Shown here: one piece after another, positions 43,229 to 51,335 of the stretch | Numbering within the stretch: the stretch's first letter is position 1 | Layout of the letters: every line of letters starts with the position of its first letter | DNA from: Bacillus sp. 165 | GTDB lineage: Bacteria > Bacillota > Bacilli > Bacillales > Bacillaceae_G | Assembly: GCF_017742235.1 (NCBI RefSeq) | Contig: NZ_JAGHKQ010000003.1 | Coordinates: 186,001-250,000, forward strand | Direction of reading: 5' to 3' | DNA: 64,000 nucleotides | Translations under genes and position numbers: made by a program | The notes under the pieces: generated by a model | Told to the model about the DNA's origin: nothing | What the model saw: the letters and a program-made list of their open reading frames with translations, nothing else | Databases searched by the model: none

Positions 43229-43846
43229 TCACTTCGTATTATAGGAGCCAAACATATAAACCTTTACAATTGTTTCAGCAATGTCTTGAATTGAGTATTC
43301 TGTTTCCTCTAGTGCGATTTTCCATAAATATTTTTCTCCTGTGAAAAGAAGAACACTCGCTACAATTTCAGAAGGAAGAGATTGAGCCATTCCTTTTGAT
43401 TGAGCATATTGGATATCTCGTTCAATTCGTTGGAACAGTTGAATATGAAAGGAGTCCCACTGATTACGAATTTTAGAGGAGATTCCGATTGCTTCCCAGC
43501 AAACCTTCAATACAGGCCGATTTTTTTCTGCCAAATGTAAAAATTCACATACTTGTGTATTTATAATTTGATAAGCTTCATCAATTGTTTTTGGAGCAAA
43601 TGTAATTTGGGTTACAGAAAAAAATTGATTCAACACTTCTTTCATAATATAAGAAAAAATCTCTTCTTTTCCCTCTTTAAATTGGCCATACACTGTGCCG
43701 TATCCTATTTTCGCCTTCGCTATTATCATATTTACGGTTGTCTTTTGATATCCATTTGTTATAAAAATCTCTTCTGCTGCATCGAAAATTTTCTTGCGAG
43801 TAATTTGTGAACGAAGATAACGGCCATCTGTTTTTATTTCTACCAA
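43229..43846 (-). CDS. TetR-family transcriptional regulator
   Basis: A 205-residue regulator. The N-terminal helix-turn-helix spans about residues 14-60 (RKKIFDAAEEIFITNGYQKTT, then IIAKAKIGYGTVYGQFKEGKEE). The C-terminal two thirds is the helical ligand-binding and dimer domain. TTG 43846 is chosen: AAGGTGGG lies about 8 nt before it; the TTG two codons earlier (43852) is too close. It is divergent from the dehydrogenase gene, a classical arrangement for regulation of that neighbour and of itself. Ligand unknown. Confidence 0.88.
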   Translation of the reverse strand: MVEIKTDGRYLRSQITRKKIFDAAEEIFITNGYQKTTVNMIIAKAKIGYGTVYGQFKEGKEEIFSYIMKEVLNQFFSVTQITFAPKTIDEAYQIINTQVCEFLHLAEKNRPVLKVCWEAIGISSKIRNQWDSFHIQLFQRIERDIQYAQSKGMAQSLPSEIVASVLLFTGEKYLWKIALEETEYSIQDIAETIVKVYMFGSYNTK

Positions 43847-43878
43847 AATCAATACCCACCTTACATTATGATTGATAT

Positions 43879-43901
43879 ATATGATCTAAATTTTATCATA
43901 T
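43879..43901. promoter_or_regulatory. candidate TetR operator
   Basis: Inverted repeat ATATGAT - 9 nt - ATCATAT in the divergent intergenic region. A TTGACA (43932-43937) further toward the dehydrogenase gene is followed by an AT-rich -10-like stretch that again contains ATCATA. Confidence 0.4.
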
Positions 43902-44035
43902 TTTTTGAAAAATTGATGGGAATTTTACATTGACAAAATATTCAGATAAATTATATCATACAATTAACAAAACTTTTAGATATAAAGTCGGATAATTTTA
44001 CGACATGATGTAATCAAAAATAAGGGGGAAACATA

Positions 44036-45172
44036 ATGACTTCATATTTAGTAACAGAATGGTTTGATCCTATTTCTAAAGCAAAAGGTTATGTAGCATT
44101 CGATACTCTAGTTAACGGCCTGGCGGGTGGTGGAATACGAATGAGAGAAGGTGTTACGAAAGAAGAGGTACAACGATTAGCAAAAATTATGACTATTAAG
44201 ATGAATGGTCTTGGTATCCCGTTAGGTGGTGTAAAAGCGGGGATTGATTATCCTTCAAATGCGCCAGATAGCAAAGCTGTTTTACGAAGGTTTTTAGAAG
44301 CGCACAAACCTTTATTACTACATATGTGGGCAACAAGTGAAGATCTTGGAACAAGGGAAGAGGATATTATAGAAATAGTAAAAGAGATGGGATTACACTC
44401 TACCGTTGACGCATTCATCAATAAGCAAAGTGATAAAGAAGAAATATTATTCAATCTGAATACAGCATTAAATCTTAAGGTAGACGGAATCCAAATTACG
44501 GACCTTGTAACAGGCTATGGCGTTGCGACTACTGCCATTCAAGGATTCAAATGGATTGAAGAGAAGGAAACAGAAATGAGTGTAGCCATCCAAGGATTTG
44601 GCAGTGTAGGTGCAAGTGCTGCAAAATATTTAGCGGAATACGGCGCAAAAGTGGTAGCCGTTGCAGACATTAATGGAACCATTTACAACGAACATGGTCT
44701 AGATATTCCGCTGCTTTTATCAATAAAGGATGCAAAAGGAAATATTGACCGTTCAAAATTACCTGAAAGTTACGAAGAAAAGCCAAACGCATTTTGGATG
44801 AGTAAACACGTTGATATTTTGATACCTGCAGCAGTGGCAGATGTTATTACTATCGACAATGCGTCCAACGTGCAAGCACGTATGATTGTAGAAGGTGCCA
44901 ACATACCGGTTACTACAGAAGCTGAAGAATACTTAAGTAAAAAAGGAATCTTTGTTATTCCCGATTTTATTGCAAACAGCGGAGGAGCTGCATTATTCAC
45001 ATCCATTTTATTCAACAGAATTTCGCCAGATGCAACCAGTATATTTTCGTTTTTGGACCAACAACTCTCAAAAACTATTGCGCAGTTATTAGAAATCGCA
45101 AAAGAAAAGAAGATTACGCCACGAGAGGCTGCTTATCTAACATTAGAAAAAGAAACCAGTCAAGTCAATTGA
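44036..45172 (+). CDS. Glu/Leu/Phe/Val dehydrogenase family protein
   Basis: A 378-residue NAD(P)-dependent amino acid dehydrogenase. Segments: GLAGGGIRMREGV, GIPLGGVKAGIDYP (catalytic Lys), ATSEDLGTREED (catalytic Asp), AIQGFGSVGASAAKYLAEYG (Rossmann glycine motif) and ANSGGAALFTSILF. It is shorter than typical glutamate dehydrogenases (about 420) and similar to leucine dehydrogenases in length, but I cannot fix the substrate. AAGGGGG precedes the ATG. Likely controlled by the divergent TetR gene. Confidence 0.87.
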   Translation: MTSYLVTEWFDPISKAKGYVAFDTLVNGLAGGGIRMREGVTKEEVQRLAKIMTIKMNGLGIPLGGVKAGIDYPSNAPDSKAVLRRFLEAHKPLLLHMWATSEDLGTREEDIIEIVKEMGLHSTVDAFINKQSDKEEILFNLNTALNLKVDGIQITDLVTGYGVATTAIQGFKWIEEKETEMSVAIQGFGSVGASAAKYLAEYGAKVVAVADINGTIYNEHGLDIPLLLSIKDAKGNIDRSKLPESYEEKPNAFWMSKHVDILIPAAVADVITIDNASNVQARMIVEGANIPVTTEAEEYLSKKGIFVIPDFIANSGGAALFTSILFNRISPDATSIFSFLDQQLSKTIAQLLEIAKEKKITPREAAYLTLEKETSQVN

Positions 45173-45382
45173 TAGGGTTGTTCAATTTGAGTGGTGAATC
45201 GAGGGTACTTCAAAAATATCAAGATAAAACCTTGTTGTATAATCGAGTTTGAAATGTCAATCTTAGAACATATACGGTAGTTTTAAAATAGATTTTTAGT
45301 TTAACTTGAATTTGTAAAAGACACATTCTTAGAAGTTCACAAGAATAAGTACTGGTTTTTCTTGTCAAAACATACTTCCATG

Positions 45383-45431
45383 ATCCACTTAGAAAATCAG
45401 GGTATCTTACACCCAAATTTTCTAAGTGGAT
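45383..45431. other. 15-bp perfect inverted repeat
   Basis: ATCCACTTAGAAAAT (45383-45397) and ATTTTCTAAGTGGAT (45417-45431) with a 19-nt loop, just beyond the 3' end of the RNase J gene. No T-run on either strand, so it is not a standard terminator; it may still end transcripts or stabilise them. Confidence 0.6.
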
Positions 45432-45440
45432 TTAAGCTTA

Positions 45441-47114
45441 TTAAATCATAATGATAATAGGGAGAATCATTGGTCTTCTTTTTGTACGCGTGTATATATA
45501 TTGTCCTACTGCTTTTTTTATATTCTGCTTCATAACATTCCATTTGTGTATGTTCTCTTCTTGCAAATCGGTAACTGTTCTTTTGGTAAGACGATTCACT
45601 TCTTTAAGAAGAGTATCCGATTCCTTAGCAAACACAAAACCACGAGAAATAGTATCCGGTCCTGACACAATCTTACCCTCTGTTTTATTAATTGTAATAA
45701 CAATCACCAGCATTCCATCTTCAGCAAGCTGCTTTCGGTCACGTAATACAATCTCTCCGACATCTCCAACACTTGTCCCGTCAACATACGTATCTCCTGA
45801 AGGAACCTTTCGTGTTTGATAGGCAACTGAGTTTTCTATATCGACGACATCTCCATTTCGAAGGATGAACGTGTTTCCTTTCTCTATTCCGACTGATTCA
45901 GCTAACAAGCGGTGATGGTGCAGCATTCTATATTCACCGTGAATGGGAATAAAATATGTAGGCTTCATTAATGTCAGCATGAGCTTTAAGTCTTCCTGAT
46001 AGCCATGTCCAGAAACATGCATTCCTGTTGTACTTCCGGAACCATAAATCACCTTGGCTCCTAGTTGAAATAAGTTATCTATAATACGTGAAACATCTCT
46101 TTCATTCCCAGGAATTGGAGATGCTGCCAAAATAACAGTATCACCAGGTAATATGGCTACATCTCGATGGTTTGCACTAGCTAGTCGGGCAAGAGCAGCC
46201 ATGGGCTCACCTTGGCTTCCAGTACACAAAATAGCTACCTTCTCAGGCTCCATTTGATCGACTTCATGCGCCTCGATGATCATTCCCTCCGGAATCGTGA
46301 GATAACCACGTTCGATAGCAACCGATACAACATTCACCATGCTTCGGCCAAGTAACGCGAGCTTTCGATTTGTCTTCACTGCAGCATCGACCACTTGCTG
46401 TACACGATTAACATTAGAGGCGAAGGTAGAGACGATAACTTTCCCTTGCGCTTTTATGAAGGCTTCATCCATATGATTCCCTACCATGCGCTCTGTTGGT
46501 GTTAACCCCGTACGTTCTGCATTCGTACTTTCAGATAATAAAACTAACACACCTTGACTACCAATTTCGGCCATTTTATGAATATCGGAATATTGATTAT
46601 TCACGGGTGTTAAATCAAATTTGAAATCCCCCGTATGGACGACATTCCCTTCAGGTGTATGGAAGACTATACCTAAACAATCAGGAATGCTGTGGCTCGT
46701 TCTAAAGAAGGATACCTGCATTTCACCTAGCTCAAGCTTGGAATCTGAGTCAACCTGAATGAGTGTCGTATCTCTGTTCAATTTATGCTCTTCTAATTTC
46801 AATTCAATCAAACCTAATGTAAAACGTGTAGCGTAAATAGGTACATTTAATTTTTTTAAGAAGTAAGGAATTCCGCCTATATGATCCTCATGCCCGTGTG
46901 TCACAAGTAAAGCGCGGATGTGATCTTGATTCTTTTCTAAGTAGGTAATATCCGGAATAATTAAATCAATTCCTAATAAACTCTCATCTGGAAACTTCCC
47001 GCCACAGTCAATGATAACGATGTCATTGGAATATTGAACCGCATACATGTTTTTACCGATTTCATTTATGCCGCCTAGGGCGAAAATGGATAATGTATTT
47101 TCATTGGCTCTCAA
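45441..47114 (-). CDS. RNase J-family ribonuclease (paralogue)
   Basis: A 557-residue metallo-beta-lactamase/beta-CASP ribonuclease acting in mRNA decay and 5' maturation as exo- and endonuclease. Metal motif THGHEDHIGG (His73, His75, Asp77, His78), HTGDFKFD, ALLGRSMVN, CTGSQGEPMAALARLA and SGHGYQEDL are conserved. Start is TTG at 47114 with GGGAGG 9 nt upstream. The neighbours are not those of the usual rnjA or rnjB loci, so this could be an additional paralogue; copy number is not visible here. The C-terminus ends in hydrophobic residues. Confidence 0.92.
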   Translation of the reverse strand: MRANENTLSIFALGGINEIGKNMYAVQYSNDIVIIDCGGKFPDESLLGIDLIIPDITYLEKNQDHIRALLVTHGHEDHIGGIPYFLKKLNVPIYATRFTLGLIELKLEEHKLNRDTTLIQVDSDSKLELGEMQVSFFRTSHSIPDCLGIVFHTPEGNVVHTGDFKFDLTPVNNQYSDIHKMAEIGSQGVLVLLSESTNAERTGLTPTERMVGNHMDEAFIKAQGKVIVSTFASNVNRVQQVVDAAVKTNRKLALLGRSMVNVVSVAIERGYLTIPEGMIIEAHEVDQMEPEKVAILCTGSQGEPMAALARLASANHRDVAILPGDTVILAASPIPGNERDVSRIIDNLFQLGAKVIYGSGSTTGMHVSGHGYQEDLKLMLTLMKPTYFIPIHGEYRMLHHHRLLAESVGIEKGNTFILRNGDVVDIENSVAYQTRKVPSGDTYVDGTSVGDVGEIVLRDRKQLAEDGMLVIVITINKTEGKIVSGPDTISRGFVFAKESDTLLKEVNRLTKRTVTDLQEENIHKWNVMKQNIKKAVGQYIYTRTKRRPMILPIIIMI

Positions 47115-47537
47115 TATTATATCCTCCCAAATACAAGTAGATATTGTTAGTATTCCCTTTTGAAATTTCTTTATTTAGATGAAGCCTTTGGACAGTGAAC
47201 AGGCGGAACCAGAAATATGTTATATCATACATACTTCCTAATAATTACTTGTACAAAAAATATGTTTGTGAATAAATAGTGTCAATCAATAATTCCTTTC
47301 ATTTTTTATGTTACAATCTTTTGGTGAAGTTATTGTATAAGCTCCTTATCATGTAAATAAAAGGCTGTTAAGGTTTCATATATATGTTAGAAAGAAGACA
47401 GGGGATGAAATTTGACTGCTATCTATGATGTCCTTTTGATAGGAGTCGTGTGATATCGAATGAGAGTGTCAGTAGTAAGATCAAATCATCATTTTATATA
47501 GTATATTCAGTTTAAAATGTAACGGAGTTGATGAAAT
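47115..47537. other. gap between RNase J and YfmQ-like genes
   Basis: 423 bases without a gene. At 47412 a TTG with GGGGATG upstream starts a 13-codon frame (TAIYDVLLIGVV) that resembles the first residues of FAD/NAD-binding flavoproteins and then stops; it may be the stub of a lost gene. Promoters are presumed. Confidence 0.5.
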
Positions 47538-47987
47538 ATGACATGGGAAGTCTTGGTTCCTATGATTCTGATAAGCATTGTTAAAATATTGATGACCTCT
47601 CTTCCAAACAGCACTGTGAGGTGGCTAATCAGTAAATTTGAAATTCATTCGAAGCTTAGAGACGAGGATACCATCGTCACTTTTGAAGGAAAGCACTTGG
47701 AAGGTGAAGACAAAATTCAAGTCATGAATTATTTTAATGAAGCGATATTTTTAAAACGATATTATATTTTTTCAGGGAATGAGCACCTATATTTGCAGCC
47801 AGAAAACAGTGGCACTCCATTAATCATAGATACTAAAAGAGAGAAAAAGGTTGTTAGGTTATTTGTGTTTATTTACAATGATCATGTCGATGTAGTTAAA
47901 CAATGTAAGAAGAAAGTAGTCGCATATAAGTTGCTTTCCGACAACCTTCAAAAAACAAGCTATGTATGTAAAAGGGATTTAGCTTAA
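47538..47987 (+). CDS. YfmQ-like protein
   Basis: A 149-residue protein with one N-terminal membrane segment (VLVPMILISIVKILMTSLP) and a cytosolic domain with TVRWLISKFEIHSKLRDED, FEGKHLEGEDK, FNEAIFLKRYYIFSGNEH. From memory this matches the B. subtilis YfmQ family of unknown function. The ATG follows ACGGAG at slightly long spacing. Single gene, with a hairpin overlapping the stop. Confidence 0.7.
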   Translation: MTWEVLVPMILISIVKILMTSLPNSTVRWLISKFEIHSKLRDEDTIVTFEGKHLEGEDKIQVMNYFNEAIFLKRYYIFSGNEHLYLQPENSGTPLIIDTKREKKVVRLFVFIYNDHVDVVKQCKKKVVAYKLLSDNLQKTSYVCKRDLA

Positions 47988-48014
47988 AAGGTTCATACTT
48001 GATTATGAACCTTT
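47987..48014 (+). terminator. terminator-like hairpin
   Basis: AAAGGTTCATA, CTTGAT loop, TATGAACCTTT; weak T tail. Confidence 0.65.
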
Positions 48015-48153
48015 GTGAAGATGTAAAATGGGTCTAGATATTTCTAAATCTCCTTCACAACAATAGAAATTCTATGCCCAACAGTGCATTTTTTTGTTTG
48101 AAAATGGAATGGAAGCATGCTATTTCTGATGTAGTAAAATTATTTACCTATAA

Positions 48154-48188
48154 AAAACAGGCTCTTCAAGAAAGAAGAGCCTGTTTTC
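48154..48188 (-). terminator. terminator of the SASP gene
   Basis: AAAACAGGCTCTT / AAGAGCCTGTTTT stem with T-run on the minus strand. Confidence 0.85.
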
Positions 48189-48189
48189 G

Positions 48190-48375
48190 TTAACTGCGCA
48201 ATTGTTGTTCTGCCATTGCAACGAGACGTTTGGTCATTTCTCCTCCAACTGAACCGTTGGCGCGAGCCGTCGCATCAGCACCCAAATGAACACCAAATTC
48301 TTGCGCGATTTCAGCCTTCATTTGATCTAACGCAGATGCAGCACCAGGAACCACTAATTTGTTACGGTTTACCAT
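48190..48375 (-). CDS. alpha/beta-type small acid-soluble spore protein
   Basis: A 61-residue SASP that coats and protects spore DNA. Signatures: [15 protein letters not shown] with the germination protease cleavage site in EIA, and [20 protein letters not shown], the DNA-binding segment. GAGGTGAAC lies before the ATG. Upstream on the minus strand, CATACTA (48420-48426) fits a sigma-G/F -10 element. Expression is expected in the forespore. Which ssp gene it is cannot be decided. Confidence 0.96.
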   Translation of the reverse strand: MVNRNKLVVPGAASALDQMKAEIAQEFGVHLGADATARANGSVGGEMTKRLVAMAEQQLRS

Positions 48376-48419
48376 GATAGTTCACCTCGTTGTTAGATTC
48401 AGCCGAATGGCTGTACTCC

Positions 48420-48426
48420 TAGTATG
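48420..48426 (-). promoter_or_regulatory. candidate forespore (sigma-G/F) -10 element
   Basis: CATACTA on the minus strand, 45 nt before the SASP start codon, matching the CATAnTA -10 consensus; the -35 region is not obvious. A small hairpin CAGCC-ATTC-GGCTG follows in the leader. Confidence 0.4.
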
Positions 48427-48492
48427 CCCTCAAATTTAAAATAAATATAATGGTATTTATGAGATTCAGCATGTAATAATTACCAATTATAA

Positions 48493-48645
48493 TTTTATTC
48501 ATTTATTGATGAGTGGTACAGCGAATTAAAAAATAAAAACCCTGTAAAAGGACAGTCAAATGAGGTAGCCGATGGGGTTCGTGTATTGAGTGTGGCGGAT
48601 CCTGATGGGAATCAACTTCGTTTTATCAGTAATACAGAAAAATAG
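48493..48645 (+). pseudogene. remnant of a VOC/glyoxalase-family gene (3' end)
   Basis: Start-less 50-codon frame preceded by a stop. It contains FIDEWYSELKNKNPVKGQ and VLSVADPDGNQLRFISNTEK, the latter the canonical last strand of VOC proteins with the metal-site DPDGN segment. The first two thirds of the gene are missing. A terminator-like hairpin (48772-48812) follows about 130 nt downstream. Confidence 0.5.
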
Positions 48646-48930
48646 TAAATGCAGGAAACCTTCAATGTTATAGTATCCTATCGTCGAATGAATTCTTTTT
48701 GTATAAAAGAGAAGCTCCACCTTTGGAGATAACAAGCAAAAATAACTCAGAAGAAACTACATTTTTAAATCAAAGGCTAAATTCCTAATTCGTTAGAAAT
48801 TTAGCCTTTTTCATTTCATAATTTTAACTCATCCTCATAACATTTTCCCACTCGTGAGAGAAGAGAGTGTTGATATACAGGATACAACTTAATAGCCTTT
48901 TGTTTCTCTTTTCACATCCGAGGAGAAAAA
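48646..48930. other. gap with no gene
   Basis: Besides the terminator and a short palindrome (AAGCTCCACCTTTGGAG region) nothing is seen. Confidence 0.6.
48772..48812. terminator. terminator
   Basis: AAAGGCTAAATT / AATTTAGCCTTT with a TTTTT run on the plus strand; could end either the vanished VOC gene or, on the minus strand, the small membrane peptide gene. Confidence 0.7.
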
Positions 48931-49017
48931 CTAGTTCCGATTGCGAATCGCAGCAATTACTATTGCGATGGTTACAATTGCTATAGCTGCTGTAACAATA
49001 AAAGCCAATGTTACCAT
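48931..49017 (-). CDS. 28-residue hydrophobic membrane peptide
   Basis: ATG 49017 with AAAGGAGGG 7 nt upstream. The 28-residue product (LAFIVTAAIAIVTIAIVIA, then AIRNRN) is a single predicted transmembrane helix with a basic C-terminal end. The perfect ribosome site and lack of any overlapping gene argue for a real micro-protein. An overlapping plus-strand frame (48941-49150) is a shadow of it. Function unknown; similar single-helix peptides can be membrane regulators or toxins. Confidence 0.55.
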   Translation of the reverse strand: MVTLAFIVTAAIAIVTIAIVIAAIRNRN

Positions 49018-49556
49018 AGCAAGCCCTCCTTTTTTTGCCCTTGTTTCACCATATACAAGGGGGTTATTTGGTATGCATAAAATTGAAACTAATTCCAATG
49101 ATTCAAATAAAATTGTTCAGTGTTGCTTATATATTGCATTAAGCAAGTAGCCTTCAACTTTTTCTCAAATCGAAAAACTTCGTTAAAACTAGGCTTCAGA
49201 GTGAGAGGAATTGAATGCGTGAGTGAAACAGATGATACTAAAGTAAATAACTTGCCAATACGATAAGAAATGAAAGAGAAACGCTAAAAGAGCTTCAATG
49301 ATTGTAAGCGCTGTATTAACAATGAAATAATAGATAGAATTATGAAGGGATTTACATTATAATTATTCGGTATGTGATTTTAATCAACATATGGGGAATG
49401 AGACAAAGCAGTAATTAGAGGCTTTTACATGTACAGCATATGTAGAAAGCTTGAGACTCATTTGCCACTATAAAAGTTATGCAATAAATCGATTAAATTC
49501 GTGTAAACCAAAGTTTCCAAAGAAAAGAAGCTATTTTATTTGAGGTGAAAGAGAAC
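49018..49556. other. gap upstream of the acyl-CoA ligase gene
   Basis: No intact gene. A start-less frame ending at 49266 contains LKLGFRVRGIECVSETDD, like the C-terminal motif of GNAT acetyltransferases, perhaps a remnant. TGTAAGCGCTGTAT at 49303-49316 resembles a CcpA cre site (last two bases off). Confidence 0.45.
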
Positions 49557-51038
49557 ATGGTAAGAGTGTTAGGTGATATTTTCGAAAAAGAGGCAGCTCA
49601 TATCGCAATGATATATAAGGATAAAAAAATCAATTATGCTGAGCTTCAAAAGAACGTAGATAAATATGCCGTTTATTTGAAACAATTAGGAGTAAGAAAA
49701 GGAGATTGTGTAGCACTGAGTTGTCAGAACTCACCTGAGTTTGTATATAGCTATTTTGGTGTAACTCAAGCAGGAGCTACAGTCATTCCGATGAACTTAA
49801 TGCTCACTCTAAAAGAAATTGAATATATCTTTAGTGATGCAAAGGTGAAAACATGGATTATTCATCGAAACATTTTTGAGAAAATCAACATTCCTGAAGA
49901 AAAAGTGATAGCAGCTCTAGATTTAGAAACCTTAATAGTGGTTGATGAAGAGTTTACAGACTCCATCGCGTCAAACAAACAAGCTTTAGAAGTTCAAATG
50001 TATGAAGATGATGTATGTACCATTCTTTATACTTCTGGAACAACTGGCAAACCAAAAGGAGTTATGCTTACACATAAGAACCTACTATCCAATGCAGATT
50101 CTCTTATTGAGCTATTCCACGTAAATCAGGAAGACAAATTCTTGTGCGTCCTTCCTTTTTTTCATACATTCGGATTTACAGTAACGATTCTAGCACCACT
50201 ACTTGCAGGTGCTACACTGGTGATTTCAGAAACATTTAACCCTAAAGAAGTGATAAATAATCTAAATGAAGAAAAAATCACGATATTTAGTGGTGTGCCT
50301 TCGATGTATGTCTTACTCTGCAAGCACATTCAAAAGCATAAGCTGAAATTTCCACACATTCGTCACGGGGTATCCGCGGGTGCTTCTCTTCCAATGGAGA
50401 TAGGGAGAGCGTTTTTAGATATTTTCCCTATAGCAGAAGGATATGGGTTGACTGAAACTGCTCCTACTGTCACTGTTAATTGTTCAAATGATGTAAATAA
50501 GCTAGGCTCTGTCGGTTTGCCTATCCCTGGTGTAGAAGTGAAAATTGTGGATGATAGGGGAAAGGCGCTACCTACTGGAATCGTAGGTGAACTTGTCGTC
50601 AAAGGCCCTAATGTGATGAAAGGATATCTAAATCAACCAGAAGCTACAGAAGAAGCGCTCGTGAATGGTTGGCTGTATACAGGAGATTTAGCTAGAGTAG
50701 ATAAGGATGGTTTCATCTACATTGTAGATCGTAAAAAGGATTTAATTATTACAAGTGGGTTAAATGTCTATCCAAGAGAAGTAGAAGAAGTAATCTACGA
50801 ACATCCTGATGTATTTGAATGTGCAGTTGTCGGTGTTGATGAAGGGACTAGAGGAGAAGTTGTGAAAGCGTTTATCGTCCCGAAGGAAGAAAAAACGATT
50901 ACAAAAGAAGACATGTTAGGTTTCTTAAAAGACAAGCTAGCAAGCTATAAAGTTCCAAGAATCATTGAGTTTACGGATTCACTTCCTAAAAACGCAACAG
51001 GAAAAATTTTAAAACGTAAAATTAAAGATGTTGGATAA
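49557..51038 (+). CDS. long-chain fatty acid--CoA ligase-type AMP-binding enzyme
   Basis: A 493-residue ANL-superfamily acyl-CoA synthetase. P-loop-like motif LYTSGTTGKPKGVMLTH (about residues 159-175), EGYGLTETAP, YTGDLARVDKDGFIYIVDRKKD hinge and PKNATGKILKRK with the catalytic Lys. It activates carboxylic acids via acyl-AMP, probably for beta-oxidation. ATG 49557 follows GAGGTG by about 10 nt; GTG 49545 overlaps that site. Single gene with a strong terminator. Chain length preference is inference. Confidence 0.9.
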   Translation: MVRVLGDIFEKEAAHIAMIYKDKKINYAELQKNVDKYAVYLKQLGVRKGDCVALSCQNSPEFVYSYFGVTQAGATVIPMNLMLTLKEIEYIFSDAKVKTWIIHRNIFEKINIPEEKVIAALDLETLIVVDEEFTDSIASNKQALEVQMYEDDVCTILYTSGTTGKPKGVMLTHKNLLSNADSLIELFHVNQEDKFLCVLPFFHTFGFTVTILAPLLAGATLVISETFNPKEVINNLNEEKITIFSGVPSMYVLLCKHIQKHKLKFPHIRHGVSAGASLPMEIGRAFLDIFPIAEGYGLTETAPTVTVNCSNDVNKLGSVGLPIPGVEVKIVDDRGKALPTGIVGELVVKGPNVMKGYLNQPEATEEALVNGWLYTGDLARVDKDGFIYIVDRKKDLIITSGLNVYPREVEEVIYEHPDVFECAVVGVDEGTRGEVVKAFIVPKEEKTITKEDMLGFLKDKLASYKVPRIIEFTDSLPKNATGKILKRKIKDVG

Positions 51039-51047
51039 TTGAGGATA

Positions 51048-51098
51048 ATACCAACCCGTTCCTGAGCGCATAAATGCGGGGAGCGGGTTGGTATTTTT
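51048..51098 (+). terminator. terminator
   Basis: ATACCAACCCG / CGGGTTGGTAT stem, structured loop, then TTTTT. Confidence 0.9.
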
Positions 51099-51274
51099 GT
51101 TTGCTATCGTTAGTCACGTCATATAAAGATACAATAGTCATCATGAATAAAACGGATGGTTTTTAAGAAACTAAACAAAGAAAAATCAGCTTTTTCGTAT
51201 TAAAATCAGATCAGACAAGGAGAATTCTGTCTGTAGGTGCTTGAAAATAAATTCAAATTGCAGTAATATTATTT

Positions 51275-51318
51275 ATATACGAATATTAATTTTAAAAACT
51301 TCGTAAACATTCGTTTTT
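51275..51318. promoter_or_regulatory. candidate pair of PurR boxes before guaC
   Basis: ATATACGAATATT (51275-51287) matches 11 of 13 positions of the Bacillus PurBox as I recall it (AWWWCCGAACWWT), and AACATTCGTTTTT (51306-51318) is an inverted, weaker copy 18 nt away; AAACTTCGTAAAC in between is another half. guaC belongs to the PurR regulon in B. subtilis. Confidence 0.4.
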
Positions 51319-51335
51319 TCTTGGAGGTATTTATT

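Noticed and set aside
48941-49150. Plus-strand frame of 69 codons
   Set aside because: Low-complexity Ala/Ile/Thr start is the complement of the minus-strand membrane peptide gene; no ribosome site.
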